DNA from: Bin87 sp964502995
GTDB taxonomy: Bacteria > Chloroflexota > Dehalococcoidia > Lucifugimonadales > UBA3495
DNA: 49,427 bases
Assembly: GCA_964502995.1 (NCBI GenBank)
Contig: CAZCZB010000018.1
Location: forward strand, 1 to 49,427
Direction: 5' to 3'
Numbering within the stretch: position 1 is the first letter of the stretch; each line of letters opens with the position of its first letter. The notes beneath the pieces are model-generated. The model was given only the letters and a program-made list of their open reading frames with translations, ran no database searches and was not told where the DNA came from. Shown here in pieces: positions 41,781-49,427 of this stretch. The translations under genes were made by a program, and so were the position numbers.

Positions 41781-42854
41781 ATGACCACACCCACCCCACG
41801 CACCTCCCATCCCTACCGGATGTACGATGCCATCACGGCCCAACCCGACGCCATCGCAGCGGTGATTGACGGACAGCGCGAGCTATGCGCCGACGTCGGC
41901 GCGATCCTGGCCGGCAAGCGGCGCATCCACGTCGTCGGCATCGGCACGTCGTGGCACGCCGCGCTGGTGGGCGCGGCAATCCTGACCGACGGCCCCGAGG
42001 CCTTCGCCCACAACTCCTTTGAATTCTGCACCGAGACTCCCTCGGTGACGTCCGATGATGGCGTGATCGTCCTCAGCCACCGGGGCACCAAACGCTCCTC
42101 CTACGAAGCGCTGGATGCGGCGGTTGCCAGGGGAGCCTACACCGTCGCCGTCACGTCCACCGATCCCGGCCCGCGCATCCAGGTGGCCGACGCCGGCATC
42201 CGAACCGTCGCCCAGGAAACCTCCGCCGCCTTCACCATCAGCTACACCACCGCCCTCACCGCGCTGGCCATGCTCAACCTCGCGATGGCCGGTACGCTCG
42301 CCGACGCCGCCAATGGCCTGGCCGACCTGCCCGGCAATATCGCCGCCATTCTTGCCCGTGAGGACGACGTGAAAGCCGTCGTCGCCGAGCACCAGGACAA
42401 GCGCCGGTTCATCTCGGCAGCCTGGGGAGCCAACACCGCCAACGCCTACGAGGTCGCCCTGAAAATCAAGGAGACCAGCCGCGCCGACTGCGAGGGGTTC
42501 CAGATTGAGCAACTGCTGCACGGCCCCTTCTGCTCGCTGGACCCCGACTGCCTGCTCACCGTCATCGCCACGCCCGGCGACGACCGGGGCCGCACCGGTG
42601 ATCTGGCCCGCGCCGCCGCCGCGCTGGGCGCTCCGGTGTGGGCGTTGAGCAACCGGGACAACGGCGAGTTGACCGACGCCGGCGCGCGCATCTTCCCGCT
42701 GCCGGACACGCCGGCATACCTGACGCCCATCGCCAGCGTCGTGCCGCTGCAACTGTTCACCTACCAACTGGCGCTGGCCCGCGGCACGCATCCCGACCTG
42801 TTCCAGCAGGACGTTCCCGGACAGGCCGCCGCCCGCGTTCACTACGACCTGTAA
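41781..42854 (+). CDS. SIS domain protein (GlmS/AgaS-like sugar isomerase fold)
   Basis: A 357-residue protein with two SIS domains, like the isomerase half of glucosamine-6-phosphate synthase or a sugar-phosphate deaminase. Domain 1 has RIHVVGIGTSWHAALVGA and VIVLSHRGTKRSSYEA. Domain 2 has FISAAWGANTANAYEVALKI, KETSRADCEGFQIEQLLHGP and VIATPGDD. No N-terminal glutaminase is present, so it cannot use glutamine itself. It acts on a phosphosugar, identity unknown. It is followed after 65 bases, including a palindrome, by the CMD-family gene. Confidence 0.87.
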   Translation: MTTPTPRTSHPYRMYDAITAQPDAIAAVIDGQRELCADVGAILAGKRRIHVVGIGTSWHAALVGAAILTDGPEAFAHNSFEFCTETPSVTSDDGVIVLSHRGTKRSSYEALDAAVARGAYTVAVTSTDPGPRIQVADAGIRTVAQETSAAFTISYTTALTALAMLNLAMAGTLADAANGLADLPGNIAAILAREDDVKAVVAEHQDKRRFISAAWGANTANAYEVALKIKETSRADCEGFQIEQLLHGPFCSLDPDCLLTVIATPGDDRGRTGDLARAAAALGAPVWALSNRDNGELTDAGARIFPLPDTPAYLTPIASVVPLQLFTYQLALARGTHPDLFQQDVPGQAAARVHYDL

Positions 42855-42863
42855 CGGCGCCCC

Positions 42864-42891
42864 GCAGGGGCGAATAATTATTCGCCCCTGC
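42864..42891. repeat. Palindromic repeat, A type
   Basis: GCAGGGGCG...CGCCCCTGC with a fully symmetric AATAATTATT centre, 28 bases before the next start codon. Confidence 0.85.
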
Positions 42892-42919
42892 ACATCAACA
42901 TTCAGAGGAGAATCCAACC

Positions 42920-43297
42920 ATGTCAACCAACAACGAAGACGCCCAGCGCCTGATCGAAGAGGCCGCCCAGACCCGCGGCTACACCCTGGAGATGCACCGC
43001 ATCAACGCCCTGGCCGACCCCGAATGGACCCGGAAGTACGGCGAGTTCATCGAGGCCACCTACACCGGCCAGCGACTGCTCGACCGCAAGACCAAGGAAC
43101 TGTTGCAGATCGTCGTGGAGGTCGCCCTGCGCGCCGACCAGGAGCAGATACAGGCCCACATGCGCGTCGCCCTGGCCGAGGGAGCAACGCCCCGCGAAAT
43201 CCTGGAGGCCATGCAGGCCGTCATCGCTCCAATGGGCGCACTCGCCTTCCGCCGCGGCGTCCAGGCCTGGGCCGCGGAGACCGGGTTCGAGTACTGA
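42920..43297 (+). CDS. Carboxymuconolactone decarboxylase (CMD)/AhpD-fold protein without catalytic cysteines
   Basis: A 125-residue CMD-family helical protein. LLDRKTKELLQIVVEVALRADQEQIQAHM... and ALAEGATPREILEAMQAVI give the AhpD/CMD fold. In peroxidase-type members a CxxC motif sits about where VALRADQEQIQAH is seen; here both cysteines are absent while the histidine stays. A decarboxylase or non-redox role is more likely than thiol peroxidase. GAGGAG precedes ATG 42920. Confidence 0.85.
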   Translation: MSTNNEDAQRLIEEAAQTRGYTLEMHRINALADPEWTRKYGEFIEATYTGQRLLDRKTKELLQIVVEVALRADQEQIQAHMRVALAEGATPREILEAMQAVIAPMGALAFRRGVQAWAAETGFEY

Positions 43298-43348
43298 CCG
43301 ATACCGACTCCAACCCATCCGGCCCGCGCCTTCAAAACGGAGGCCGCC

Positions 43349-44554
43349 ATGTCTGTCTTCATCAAATCGCTGCACCTCAAAAACATCCTGTCCTTCAAGG
43401 ACACCAAGCTGGACCTCCAGCCCCTGAACGTCCTAATCGGCCCCAACGGCTCCGGCAAGTCCAACCTGATCGACGTGATCGGGTTGCTCCAGGCGGTGCC
43501 GAACGACATTGCCGAGTTTCTGCGGCGCAACGGGCCGACCCGTGATTGGGTGTGGAAAGGGCATGACAGTGATGAAAAACACGCCCAGACTGCTGAGATC
43601 TCGGCGGTCGTGGACTTAACGGAGTCCTGCATAGCGTACGACTTGGGGATTTCGGTATCCCACGACCTTCTCCGCGCCCTTTCTGAACGGATTGATGTGA
43701 TCGGTTTGCCCGCGGGCGGTCAACGTCCGTCGTCGCTCGTGCTCAGGTCTGAAAATTCGGCGGTGCAATTTTGGCCGGAAAGATTCGATGATGACATCAC
43801 GACTTTGTCCAGTTATTCGGCAGGTCTGATAATGGACAAAATACATCCCCACGAATCGGTGCTTCGCAATATGCAACTCGTGGAGAAATCGCGCACGTTG
43901 GAAAGATTGTTGTTCAGGCTGCACAACGTCAAGATATATCGCGATTGGAGGGTCGGCAGAAATAGCGCTGCCAGGAACCTGCAGCGCACCGACGGCGACC
44001 CTAACTTTCTCGCGGAGGATTTCAGCAACCTTGCCCTGGTGGTCAACGACCTGCTCAGCCGCCGGCTGGAACCATCGTTGAGCGACTACCTCAAACGGTT
44101 CTACGAGTCCTACGAAAGCCTCCACCCACGCATCTTCGGCAACACCATCGAGTTGATAGTCAACGAAGCCGGGATGTCCACCCCTCTGCCCGCCTCCCGC
44201 CTGTCCGACGGCACCATCCGGTTCATCGCGCTGCTGGCGATACTGTGCCACCCGGAGCCGCCGCCACTCATCTGCATCGAGGAGCCGGAAATCGCCATGC
44301 ACCCGGACTCACAGGACTTGGTCGTCGAGTTGCTGAAAAAAGCATCGGAACGCACTCAATTAATCGTGACCACTCATTCGCCATGGCTGATTGACCGCCT
44401 GTCTGCCAAGCCGGAACAGGTACTAGTCTGCGACCGACGGCCCGGTGAAGGCACACAGTTCAAGCGCTTCACCCGCGCAGAACTGGAAGACTGGTTGGAA
44501 GATCAACCATTGGGCGAAGTATGGATGGCCGGTGCCTTGGGCGGAGTCCACTGA
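43349..44554 (+). CDS. AAA ATPase (AAA15/RecF-like) paired with DUF4276
   Basis: A 401-residue SMC-like ATPase. The N-terminus SLHLKNILSFKDTKLDLQPL leads to Walker A GPNGSGKSN (31-39). LPASRLSDGTIRF is the ABC signature-like part. Walker B is LICIEEPEIAMHPDS (about 308) and the switch is LIVTTHSPWLIDRLS (about 342). A DUF4276 gene follows after seven bases. The base composition is patchy: the ends of the Walker regions are GC-rich, whereas about 43550-43960 and 44300-44554 are AT-richer. GGAGG precedes ATG 43349. AAA-DUF4276 pairs are a known pattern in bacterial defence loci; the trigger is unknown. Confidence 0.85.
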   Translation: MSVFIKSLHLKNILSFKDTKLDLQPLNVLIGPNGSGKSNLIDVIGLLQAVPNDIAEFLRRNGPTRDWVWKGHDSDEKHAQTAEISAVVDLTESCIAYDLGISVSHDLLRALSERIDVIGLPAGGQRPSSLVLRSENSAVQFWPERFDDDITTLSSYSAGLIMDKIHPHESVLRNMQLVEKSRTLERLLFRLHNVKIYRDWRVGRNSAARNLQRTDGDPNFLAEDFSNLALVVNDLLSRRLEPSLSDYLKRFYESYESLHPRIFGNTIELIVNEAGMSTPLPASRLSDGTIRFIALLAILCHPEPPPLICIEEPEIAMHPDSQDLVVELLKKASERTQLIVTTHSPWLIDRLSAKPEQVLVCDRRPGEGTQFKRFTRAELEDWLEDQPLGEVWMAGALGGVH

Positions 44555-44561
44555 CCAATAT

Positions 44562-45116
44562 ATGGACGTGTATCTGGAAGGCGGCTCTCACCTCCGCCGC
44601 CCAATGACAAATTTTCTTCGTAGAGCCGTGGGCAGCGATATTCCCCTCAAAATTTTGCCGTGCCGGGATCGGGACAGAGCAGTTCGTCTTTTCAGTCAAG
44701 CATCGTCCTCCGATTCACTTCTGTTGATCGATTCTGAGGGTGACGATCTGATAACGTTGCGTCGGTCGGTGGTTACACGAACCGGGCATCCCAATGCCAT
44801 TGACCGCATATTTTTCATGGTCCAGCTCATGGAAGCCTGGTTTCTGGCCGATCGACAATCTTTGGTTGACTATTATGGACAAGGCTTCAACACTGGGAGG
44901 TTGCCCGGTAACCGCCAACCTGAGCAGATCCTAAAACGCGATGTCGAGCAGGGATTACGGGATGCAACCGCCGGCACAATTAAAGGCGCATACGATAAGA
45001 CGGATCACGCCGTCGAATTATTCGCGCAACTCAACCCCGCCACTGTGTACGACGCCTGCCCCAACTTCGCCCGGTTGATTGACTTCCTACGCGGGGATGC
45101 CGGCGTCAGTCGTTGA
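44562..45116 (+). CDS. DUF4276 family protein
   Basis: A 184-residue protein. MDVYLEGGSHLRRPMTNFLR is a variant of the family's EG.TE motif. SLLLIDSEGDD is the aspartate strand and FFMVQLMEAWFLADRQSLVDYYG the family signature. DUF4276 shows a Toprim-like order of acidic residues and accompanies AAA ATPases, so it is probably the effector of the pair; nuclease activity is an inference. The gene starts seven bases after the ATPase stop. The alaS -35 box overlaps its stop codon. Confidence 0.82.
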   Translation: MDVYLEGGSHLRRPMTNFLRRAVGSDIPLKILPCRDRDRAVRLFSQASSSDSLLLIDSEGDDLITLRRSVVTRTGHPNAIDRIFFMVQLMEAWFLADRQSLVDYYGQGFNTGRLPGNRQPEQILKRDVEQGLRDATAGTIKGAYDKTDHAVELFAQLNPATVYDACPNFARLIDFLRGDAGVSR

Positions 45117-45142
45117 CGCTCTCGCCGCCGCTACCCTACAAT
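45113..45142 (+). promoter_or_regulatory. Candidate promoter of alaS
   Basis: TTGACG (45113-45118), 18 bases, TACAAT (45137-45142); five of six in each box. The -35 contains the stop codon of the DUF4276 gene. It lies 57 bases before the alaS start and lets alaS be transcribed apart from the defence pair. Confidence 0.6.
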
Positions 45143-45199
45143 CGTTTGACTGGCCCGATGGCCGTGATTCGTAATCCTGTGTACGGGAGTCGTAACCCA

Positions 45200-48025
45200 A
45201 TGGACACCGCCGGCGACAGCATCCGCAGTTCTTTTATCCGGTTTTTCGAGGAACGGGAGCATCTGCACATGCCTTCCGCTTCCCTGATTCCCGCCGGCGA
45301 TCCCACCCTCCTGTTCACCTCCGCCGGCATGGTGCCCTTCAAGCCGTTCTTCATGGGCGAGCAGACCCCGCCGCGTCGCCGGCTCACCTCCTGCCAGAAG
45401 TCCTTCCGCACCACCGACATTGACGAGGTGGGCGACCACAAGCACCTCACCTTCTTCGAGATGCTGGGCAACTTCAGCATCGGCGACTACTTCAAGCAGG
45501 ACGCCGTCGCTTTCGCCTGGGACCTCTGCACCGGACTGTTCGGCCTGGAACCCGAGCGCATGTACGTCACCGTCCACCTGGACGACGACGAGGCCTATGA
45601 TATCTGGCACGACGAAATCGGCGTTCCTCCCGAGCGCATCTACCGCTACGGCAACAGCGACAACTGGTGGGGGCCCGCCGGCCTCGAGGGACCCACCGGC
45701 CCCTGCTCCGAACTGCACTACGACGGTGGCTCGGAGAAGGGCATCGGCCAGCATCGCGAAACCGACGAATTGATGGCTCCCGACGACCTCACCGCCATGC
45801 TGCGCCGCGAGGCCGACGAGGGAATACCCGCCGATCCCGGCGGATGCCACCCCAACTGCGACTGCGAGCGGTTCGTGGAGCTTTGGAACCTGGTGTTCAT
45901 GCAGTTCTACCAGGATCTGGACGGCGTACGCACGCCGCTGCCCGCCCCCAGCGTCGATACCGGCATGGGCCTGGAACGCGCCGCCGCCGTGCTGCAGGGC
46001 AAGCCCAACGTCTATGAGACCGACCTGTTTCGCCCCATCATCGACGCGGTGTGCCGCCTCACCGGCACCGAGTATGGGTCCGACGCTGATACCGACTACG
46101 CCATCCGCGTGGTGGCCGAGCACGCCCGCGCCGCGTCCGTCCTGATCAGCGACGGCGTGGTGCCCTCCAACAGCGAGCGCGGCTACGTGCTGCGCCGCAT
46201 CATCCGCCGCGCCATCCGCTACGGCCGGCAGCTTGGCCTCGACCGTCCGTTTATGACCGAGGTGGCATCTGCCGTCATCGATCGCTTCGCCGCCGCCTAT
46301 CCCGCCCTGTCCGAGAACCGCGATTTCATCCAGCGCGTCGTCGGCCTGGAGGAAACGCAGTTCCTGGATAACATCCGGCACGGCATGCCGCTGCTGGAAG
46401 ACATCCTGCACTACCTGAAAACCCCAGACAACGACGCGCCGGCCCTTCTGGAAACCGCCGGCGTGGACGATGCCGCGCTGACCACCGCCCGCGCCAGCGA
46501 CGCCATCCCCGGCGCCATCGCCTTCGTCCTCTACGACACCTACGGCTTCCCGCCCGAGCTGGTGGACGAGATTGGCCGGCGTGAGTACGGCCTGTCCGTG
46601 GACATGGACGGCTTCAACGCCGAAATGGAGGCAAAGCGCGAGCGCGACCGCGCCGGACATGAGGTCACCGGCGGCATGACAATAATCTCGGATCATTGGG
46701 AATTTCAGCCTGTGACGCCGTTCACAGGTTACAACCAGACAACCGCTGATACCCATGTGATCGGTATTTTGCTTGACGGAGAAGCCGTGGATTACGCCGT
46801 CGCCGGCCAGCAAGTGAACATAGTTCTCGCGGAGACCTGCTTCTACGCTGAGGCGGGCGGTCAGGTTGGTGACCGCGGCGTCATTGTGGGTCCCAACGGC
46901 CGCGTACAGATTGAGGATACGCAGAGTCCCGTGGCCGGCCACATCGTCCACCATGGCGTCGTGGTCGAAGGTAATATCGCTCGCGAGGATACTGTTACCG
47001 CTCAAGTGGAGGCCGAACGCCGGTTGGACGCATCCCGCAACCACAGCGGCACCCACCTGCTCCACGCCGCGCTGCGGTCCGTCCTCGGCCCGCACGTCCG
47101 GCAGGCTGGCTCCCTGTGCGACACGGGACGCCTGCGCTTCGACTTCAACCACGTCGGCGCAATGACCCCCGACGAGCAGCTATCCGTGCAGAGCCTCGCC
47201 AACTCCAAGATTCGCGAGAACCTGGAGGTGACTGCCCGCGAGACCACCTACACCGACGCCGTGCGAGACGGCGCGCTGGCCTTCTTCGGCGACCGCTACG
47301 GCGACGTGGTGCGCGTGGTGAAGATGGGCGGCTCCGATTCAGACGGGCACGGGCACGACCACGACGACCCGTTCAGCTTCGAGGTCTGCGGCGGCACCCA
47401 CGTCCGCGCCACCGGACAGGTGGGCACACTGGTGGTGCTGGGCGAGTCCAGCATCGGCGGTGGCATGCGACGCATCGAAGCCGTGACGGGCCGCGCCGCC
47501 GAGGAACTTTTCGTCCAGCAGTCGGCGACGCTGCAGGCCATATCCCAAAAACTCCAGGCGCCCATCGGTGAGCTTGAAGCGCGTCTGGAAGCATACATGG
47601 CCGACGCCGACGCCCTGCGCCGACGCCTCGCCGAAACCGAGCGGGCCGGACTGCGCGGTGAAGCTGAGTCCCTGCTGGGCCGCGTCCGCGACGTTGATGG
47701 CGTCAGGCTGGTGTCGTCGGTTACATCGGCCAACAACGTGGAATCCATGCGCGAGATGGGCGACTACCTGAAGCAGAAACTGGACAGCGTGGTGATTGCG
47801 CTGGGCGCGGTGATCGACGGCACGCCCATGATCGTCACCATGGTCACGCCCGACCTGGTGGAGCGCGGGCTGCACGCCGGCAACATCGCGCGGGACGCTG
47901 CCAAGCTCATGGGCGGCGGCGGCGGCGGACGCCCCGAAACCGCCCAGGCCGGCGGGCGCCAGCCCGAACGCCTCGGCGCAGCCCTGGACGCCGTGAGCAA
48001 CCTGGTGCGCGATGGGCTAAACTGA
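45200..48025 (+). CDS. alaS: Alanyl-tRNA synthetase
   Basis: A 941-residue class II synthetase. The catalytic domain starts at SSFIRFFEEREHLHMPS and has TSAGMVPFKPFF, FRTTDIDEVGDHKHLTFFEM and VDTGMGLERAAAVLQ. The editing domain has NHSGTHLLHAAL (about 614) and VCGGTHV (about 731), which bind zinc and clear mischarged tRNA. The C-Ala domain ends MGGGGGGRPETAQAGG. It is somewhat longer than the common 870-880 residues, with an insert around residues 180-215 (PDDLTAMLRREADEGIPADP). ATG 45200 follows GGGAG. The segment 46680-47000 is less GC-rich than the rest. Confidence 0.96.
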   Translation: MDTAGDSIRSSFIRFFEEREHLHMPSASLIPAGDPTLLFTSAGMVPFKPFFMGEQTPPRRRLTSCQKSFRTTDIDEVGDHKHLTFFEMLGNFSIGDYFKQDAVAFAWDLCTGLFGLEPERMYVTVHLDDDEAYDIWHDEIGVPPERIYRYGNSDNWWGPAGLEGPTGPCSELHYDGGSEKGIGQHRETDELMAPDDLTAMLRREADEGIPADPGGCHPNCDCERFVELWNLVFMQFYQDLDGVRTPLPAPSVDTGMGLERAAAVLQGKPNVYETDLFRPIIDAVCRLTGTEYGSDADTDYAIRVVAEHARAASVLISDGVVPSNSERGYVLRRIIRRAIRYGRQLGLDRPFMTEVASAVIDRFAAAYPALSENRDFIQRVVGLEETQFLDNIRHGMPLLEDILHYLKTPDNDAPALLETAGVDDAALTTARASDAIPGAIAFVLYDTYGFPPELVDEIGRREYGLSVDMDGFNAEMEAKRERDRAGHEVTGGMTIISDHWEFQPVTPFTGYNQTTADTHVIGILLDGEAVDYAVAGQQVNIVLAETCFYAEAGGQVGDRGVIVGPNGRVQIEDTQSPVAGHIVHHGVVVEGNIAREDTVTAQVEAERRLDASRNHSGTHLLHAALRSVLGPHVRQAGSLCDTGRLRFDFNHVGAMTPDEQLSVQSLANSKIRENLEVTARETTYTDAVRDGALAFFGDRYGDVVRVVKMGGSDSDGHGHDHDDPFSFEVCGGTHVRATGQVGTLVVLGESSIGGGMRRIEAVTGRAAEELFVQQSATLQAISQKLQAPIGELEARLEAYMADADALRRRLAETERAGLRGEAESLLGRVRDVDGVRLVSSVTSANNVESMREMGDYLKQKLDSVVIALGAVIDGTPMIVTMVTPDLVERGLHAGNIARDAAKLMGGGGGGRPETAQAGGRQPERLGAALDAVSNLVRDGLN

Positions 48026-48053
48026 CAGACACACTCACCGGCAGGAAGGCATC

Positions 48054-48347
48054 ATGCGCATCACCATCTCTGAGGATGGTCAGATCACCATCCCCAAGCG
48101 TCTGCGAGAGCACTGCGGCTTCGCGCCCGACGTGGAGCTTGAACTTATTCTGACCGAAGAAGGAATGCTCATCCGAAAAAAGTCGGATGAGCCGGATCCC
48201 ATAGATGCCGTTTACGGCATTGCGAGCAATGGCTGGGTTGCCAAAGAGTTCGGGAGCGTCGACGAATATATGTCGGCAATTCGCGGCTACGATTACGCCG
48301 CAGAACTTCGCAGGTACAACGATGCAACCGATGACAACGGCGGCTGA
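48054..48347 (+). CDS. AbrB/MazE-type antitoxin (VapB-like)
   Basis: A 97-residue protein. The N-terminal swapped-hairpin DNA-binding domain MRITISEDGQITIPKRLREH is typical of AbrB/VapB. The C-terminal tail (SNGWVAKEFGSVDEYMSAIRGYDYA) would bind the toxin. GGAAGG precedes ATG 48054. It overlaps the start of the PIN gene by 26 bases. The pair is expected to repress its own promoter. Confidence 0.85.
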   Translation: MRITISEDGQITIPKRLREHCGFAPDVELELILTEEGMLIRKKSDEPDPIDAVYGIASNGWVAKEFGSVDEYMSAIRGYDYAAELRRYNDATDDNGG

Positions 48348-48726
48348 CACCAACATATTGATGGACGTATTCGTCCCCGATGTCGGCAACAGCCCAAAGT
48401 CCCGTGAGTTGCTGCGCGCCGCTCGCCGACGTGGGCCGGTTCTCGTTTCCGACGTCGTGTACGCGGAACTGGTCCCGGCTTTTGAAAACCGCGATGCCCT
48501 GGACGCCGCTTTGAGTACCATCGGCGCAACGGTTTCGCCGATAGATTCGGACATCGCTTACATGGCCGGTTCTCGTTGGGGGCAATACCGACGTGCCGGC
48601 GGTCCCAGAACCCGTATCCTTGCCGATTTTCTGATCGGCGCTCATGCCATCGCAGCAGCAGATGCTTTCCTGACCAGAGACCGCGGATTTTACTCAACCT
48701 ACTTCCCGGAACTGCAAACCGTCTGA
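48322..48726 (+). CDS. PIN domain ribonuclease toxin (VapC)
   Basis: A 134-residue PIN toxin. The acidic centre is AADTNILMDVF, VYAELVPAF, RILADFLIGAHA and FLTRDRGFY, all four positions intact. It would cut RNA when freed from the antitoxin. The start is ATG 48322 or 48331, both inside the antitoxin gene. It is followed by yqgF one base after the stop, so the toxin pair may be read into that gene. Confidence 0.9.
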   Translation: MQPMTTAADTNILMDVFVPDVGNSPKSRELLRAARRRGPVLVSDVVYAELVPAFENRDALDAALSTIGATVSPIDSDIAYMAGSRWGQYRRAGGPRTRILADFLIGAHAIAAADAFLTRDRGFYSTYFPELQTV

Positions 48727-48727
48727 C

Positions 48728-49192
48728 TTGACGATACCAAGCGAATTTTCACGCCTGCCCCACACCGGCCGCCTCCTCGCCCTGGATGTGGGCGACCGTC
48801 GCATCGGCCTGGCCGTCAGCATCCCGCCCGGCTCGCTGATCCTGCCGGCCGGATACATCCAGCGACGCAACCGCCGCGCCGACATCGCCGCCATCCTGGA
48901 CGCCGCCAGCAGCCGCGACGCTGTCGCCATCATCGTCGGCATCCCCTACGACGCCCGCGGACGCCATGGCGAGCAGGCCCGCAAGATCGCCTCGCTCACC
49001 CGCGCCCTGGAACGCGCCGCCGACATTCCGATCCTCACCGTCGATGAGTCCTACACATCCCAGGCCGCCGAAACGGAACTGCGCCAGGCCAACCCCGGCG
49101 CGCCGCCGAATCCGGGCGATATTGATTCGGCTGCGGCGGTAGCCATCCTCCGCCGGTTCGTGGCGCAGGATGGTTCGGGAGCATCGACCTGA
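48728..49192 (+). CDS. yqgF: Pre-16S rRNA nuclease YqgF/RuvX
   Basis: A 154-residue RNase H-fold protein. RLLALDVGDRRIGLAVS is the first catalytic strand. AIIVGIPYDARGRHGEQAR, the aspartate in LTVDESYTSQAAE and the C-terminal DIDSAAAVAILRRF complete the family pattern. It matures the 5' end of 16S rRNA. The start is probably TTG 48728, without a clear binding site. In many genomes it follows alaS, as here with vapBC inserted between. Confidence 0.92.
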   Translation: MTIPSEFSRLPHTGRLLALDVGDRRIGLAVSIPPGSLILPAGYIQRRNRRADIAAILDAASSRDAVAIIVGIPYDARGRHGEQARKIASLTRALERAADIPILTVDESYTSQAAETELRQANPGAPPNPGDIDSAAAVAILRRFVAQDGSGAST

Positions 49193-49331
49193 ACGGATCC
49201 CTGGTCGGCAGTTCGGGGAAACGCGAACAATCACCATCGCGTGAGAGCAGGCATCCAACCCCGTGCGCCACGCAAATCGCGGCAATACGAGCGTCGTGAA
49301 CCATCCCGTCTGCCAACCGGGGCTGCGCGCC
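49188..49331 (-). pseudogene. C-terminal fragment of a PIN (VapC) toxin gene
   Basis: Read on the minus strand, 49188-49331 gives AQPRLADGMVHDARIAAICV, then AHGVGCLLSRDGDCSRFPEL and PTRDPFR. This is the typical end of a VapC protein: the VHDARIAAI helix, and S/T.D.DFSRFP with one D to C change. The N-terminal 80 residues and any antitoxin gene are missing. The last 95 bases of the window (49333-49427) hold no gene; a GGAGGT at 49422-49426 may serve a gene beyond the edge. Confidence 0.6.
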
Positions 49332-49427
49332 TGACGACTTACAGTGACGTTGCAATTTGGGCGGTTTTTGTAAGAGGGTGTGTGACAATGGGCTAAACTG
49401 GCATGGGATGTTCTTGGGATGGAGGTA

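Noticed and set aside
48012..49400. The 13-base sequence ATGGGCTAAACTG occurs at 48012-48024 and 49388-49400.
   Set aside because: The first copy is the coding end of alaS; with two short copies and no promoter logic this may be chance.

Overview
The window is a high-GC bacterial chromosome segment. It is gene-dense with short intergenic gaps, and it carries many short palindromic repeats, amidohydrolase paralogues, toxin-antitoxin pairs and an APS reductase operon. Together these fit a Chloroflexota genome (Dehalococcoidia/SAR202-like, perhaps host-associated). This is an inference from gene content only: I saw no rRNA or tRNA gene that would fix the taxonomy. Layout, left to right. (1) 1-2100: a terminator and an ISNCY-type insertion sequence with degenerate ends. 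(2) 2.2-5.4 kb: a cation efflux gene bracketed by 29-base inverted repeats, an HpcH/HpaI aldolase and two unknown genes. (3) 5.9-8.7 kb: aprB and aprA (adenylylsulfate reductase) with a small HEPN-like gene between them. (4) 8.9-11.7 kb: small metabolic and hypothetical genes, an ACMSD-type amidohydrolase and an overlapping pair of tiny membrane-protein genes. (5) 12.0-14.0 kb: dnaX and ybaB. (6) 14.0-22.4 kb: an accessory island that separates dnaX-ybaB from recR. It holds a 22-base tandem array split by a 164-bp MITE, an HNH nuclease, a lone Mrr-N-like winged helix, an IS6-like transposase gene, a single-chain restriction-methylation protein, a DUF2513-like gene, a DUF2283-like gene, and a 195/180-bp tandem array made from the recR start region. 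(7) 22.5-24.0 kb: recR and recO, followed by a second copy of the MITE. (8) 24.3-30.2 kb: biotin carboxylase and biotin carrier, a PIN toxin pair and uvrA. (9) 30.4-34.4 kb: an AAA ATPase plus Toprim-like (DUF3226) pair, an MFS transporter, a repeat-broken small gene and a HEPN-like gene. (10) 34.6-37.0 kb: glutamine-dependent nadE and a RidA protein. (11) 37.1-41.7 kb, minus strand: Uma2, methyltransferase, amidohydrolase, HEPN-like, amidohydrolase, Uma2. (12) 41.8-49.4 kb: a SIS protein, a CMD-family protein, an AAA ATPase plus DUF4276 pair, alaS, vapBC, yqgF and a vapC fragment. Functionally there are four themes. The first is housekeeping replication, repair and translation: dnaX, ybaB, recR, recO, uvrA, alaS, yqgF, nadE. 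The second is redox and carbon metabolism: aprBA, biotin-dependent carboxylase parts, aldolase, amidohydrolases. The third is conflict systems: two AAA-plus-effector pairs, a single-chain restriction enzyme, two PIN pairs, HNH and Uma2 nucleases. The fourth is an unusually heavy load of structured repeats. One family of perfect palindromes (GTAGGGGCG...CGCCCCTAC) occurs at about 18 intergenic sites in three centre types and often lies 20-45 bases upstream of start codons. The observations most worth following are the HEPN-like gene inside aprBA and its two relatives near other genes, the MITE whose excision restores a 22-base repeat unit exactly, the recR-start tandem array, the palindrome family, and the two ATPase-effector pairs with patchwork base composition.
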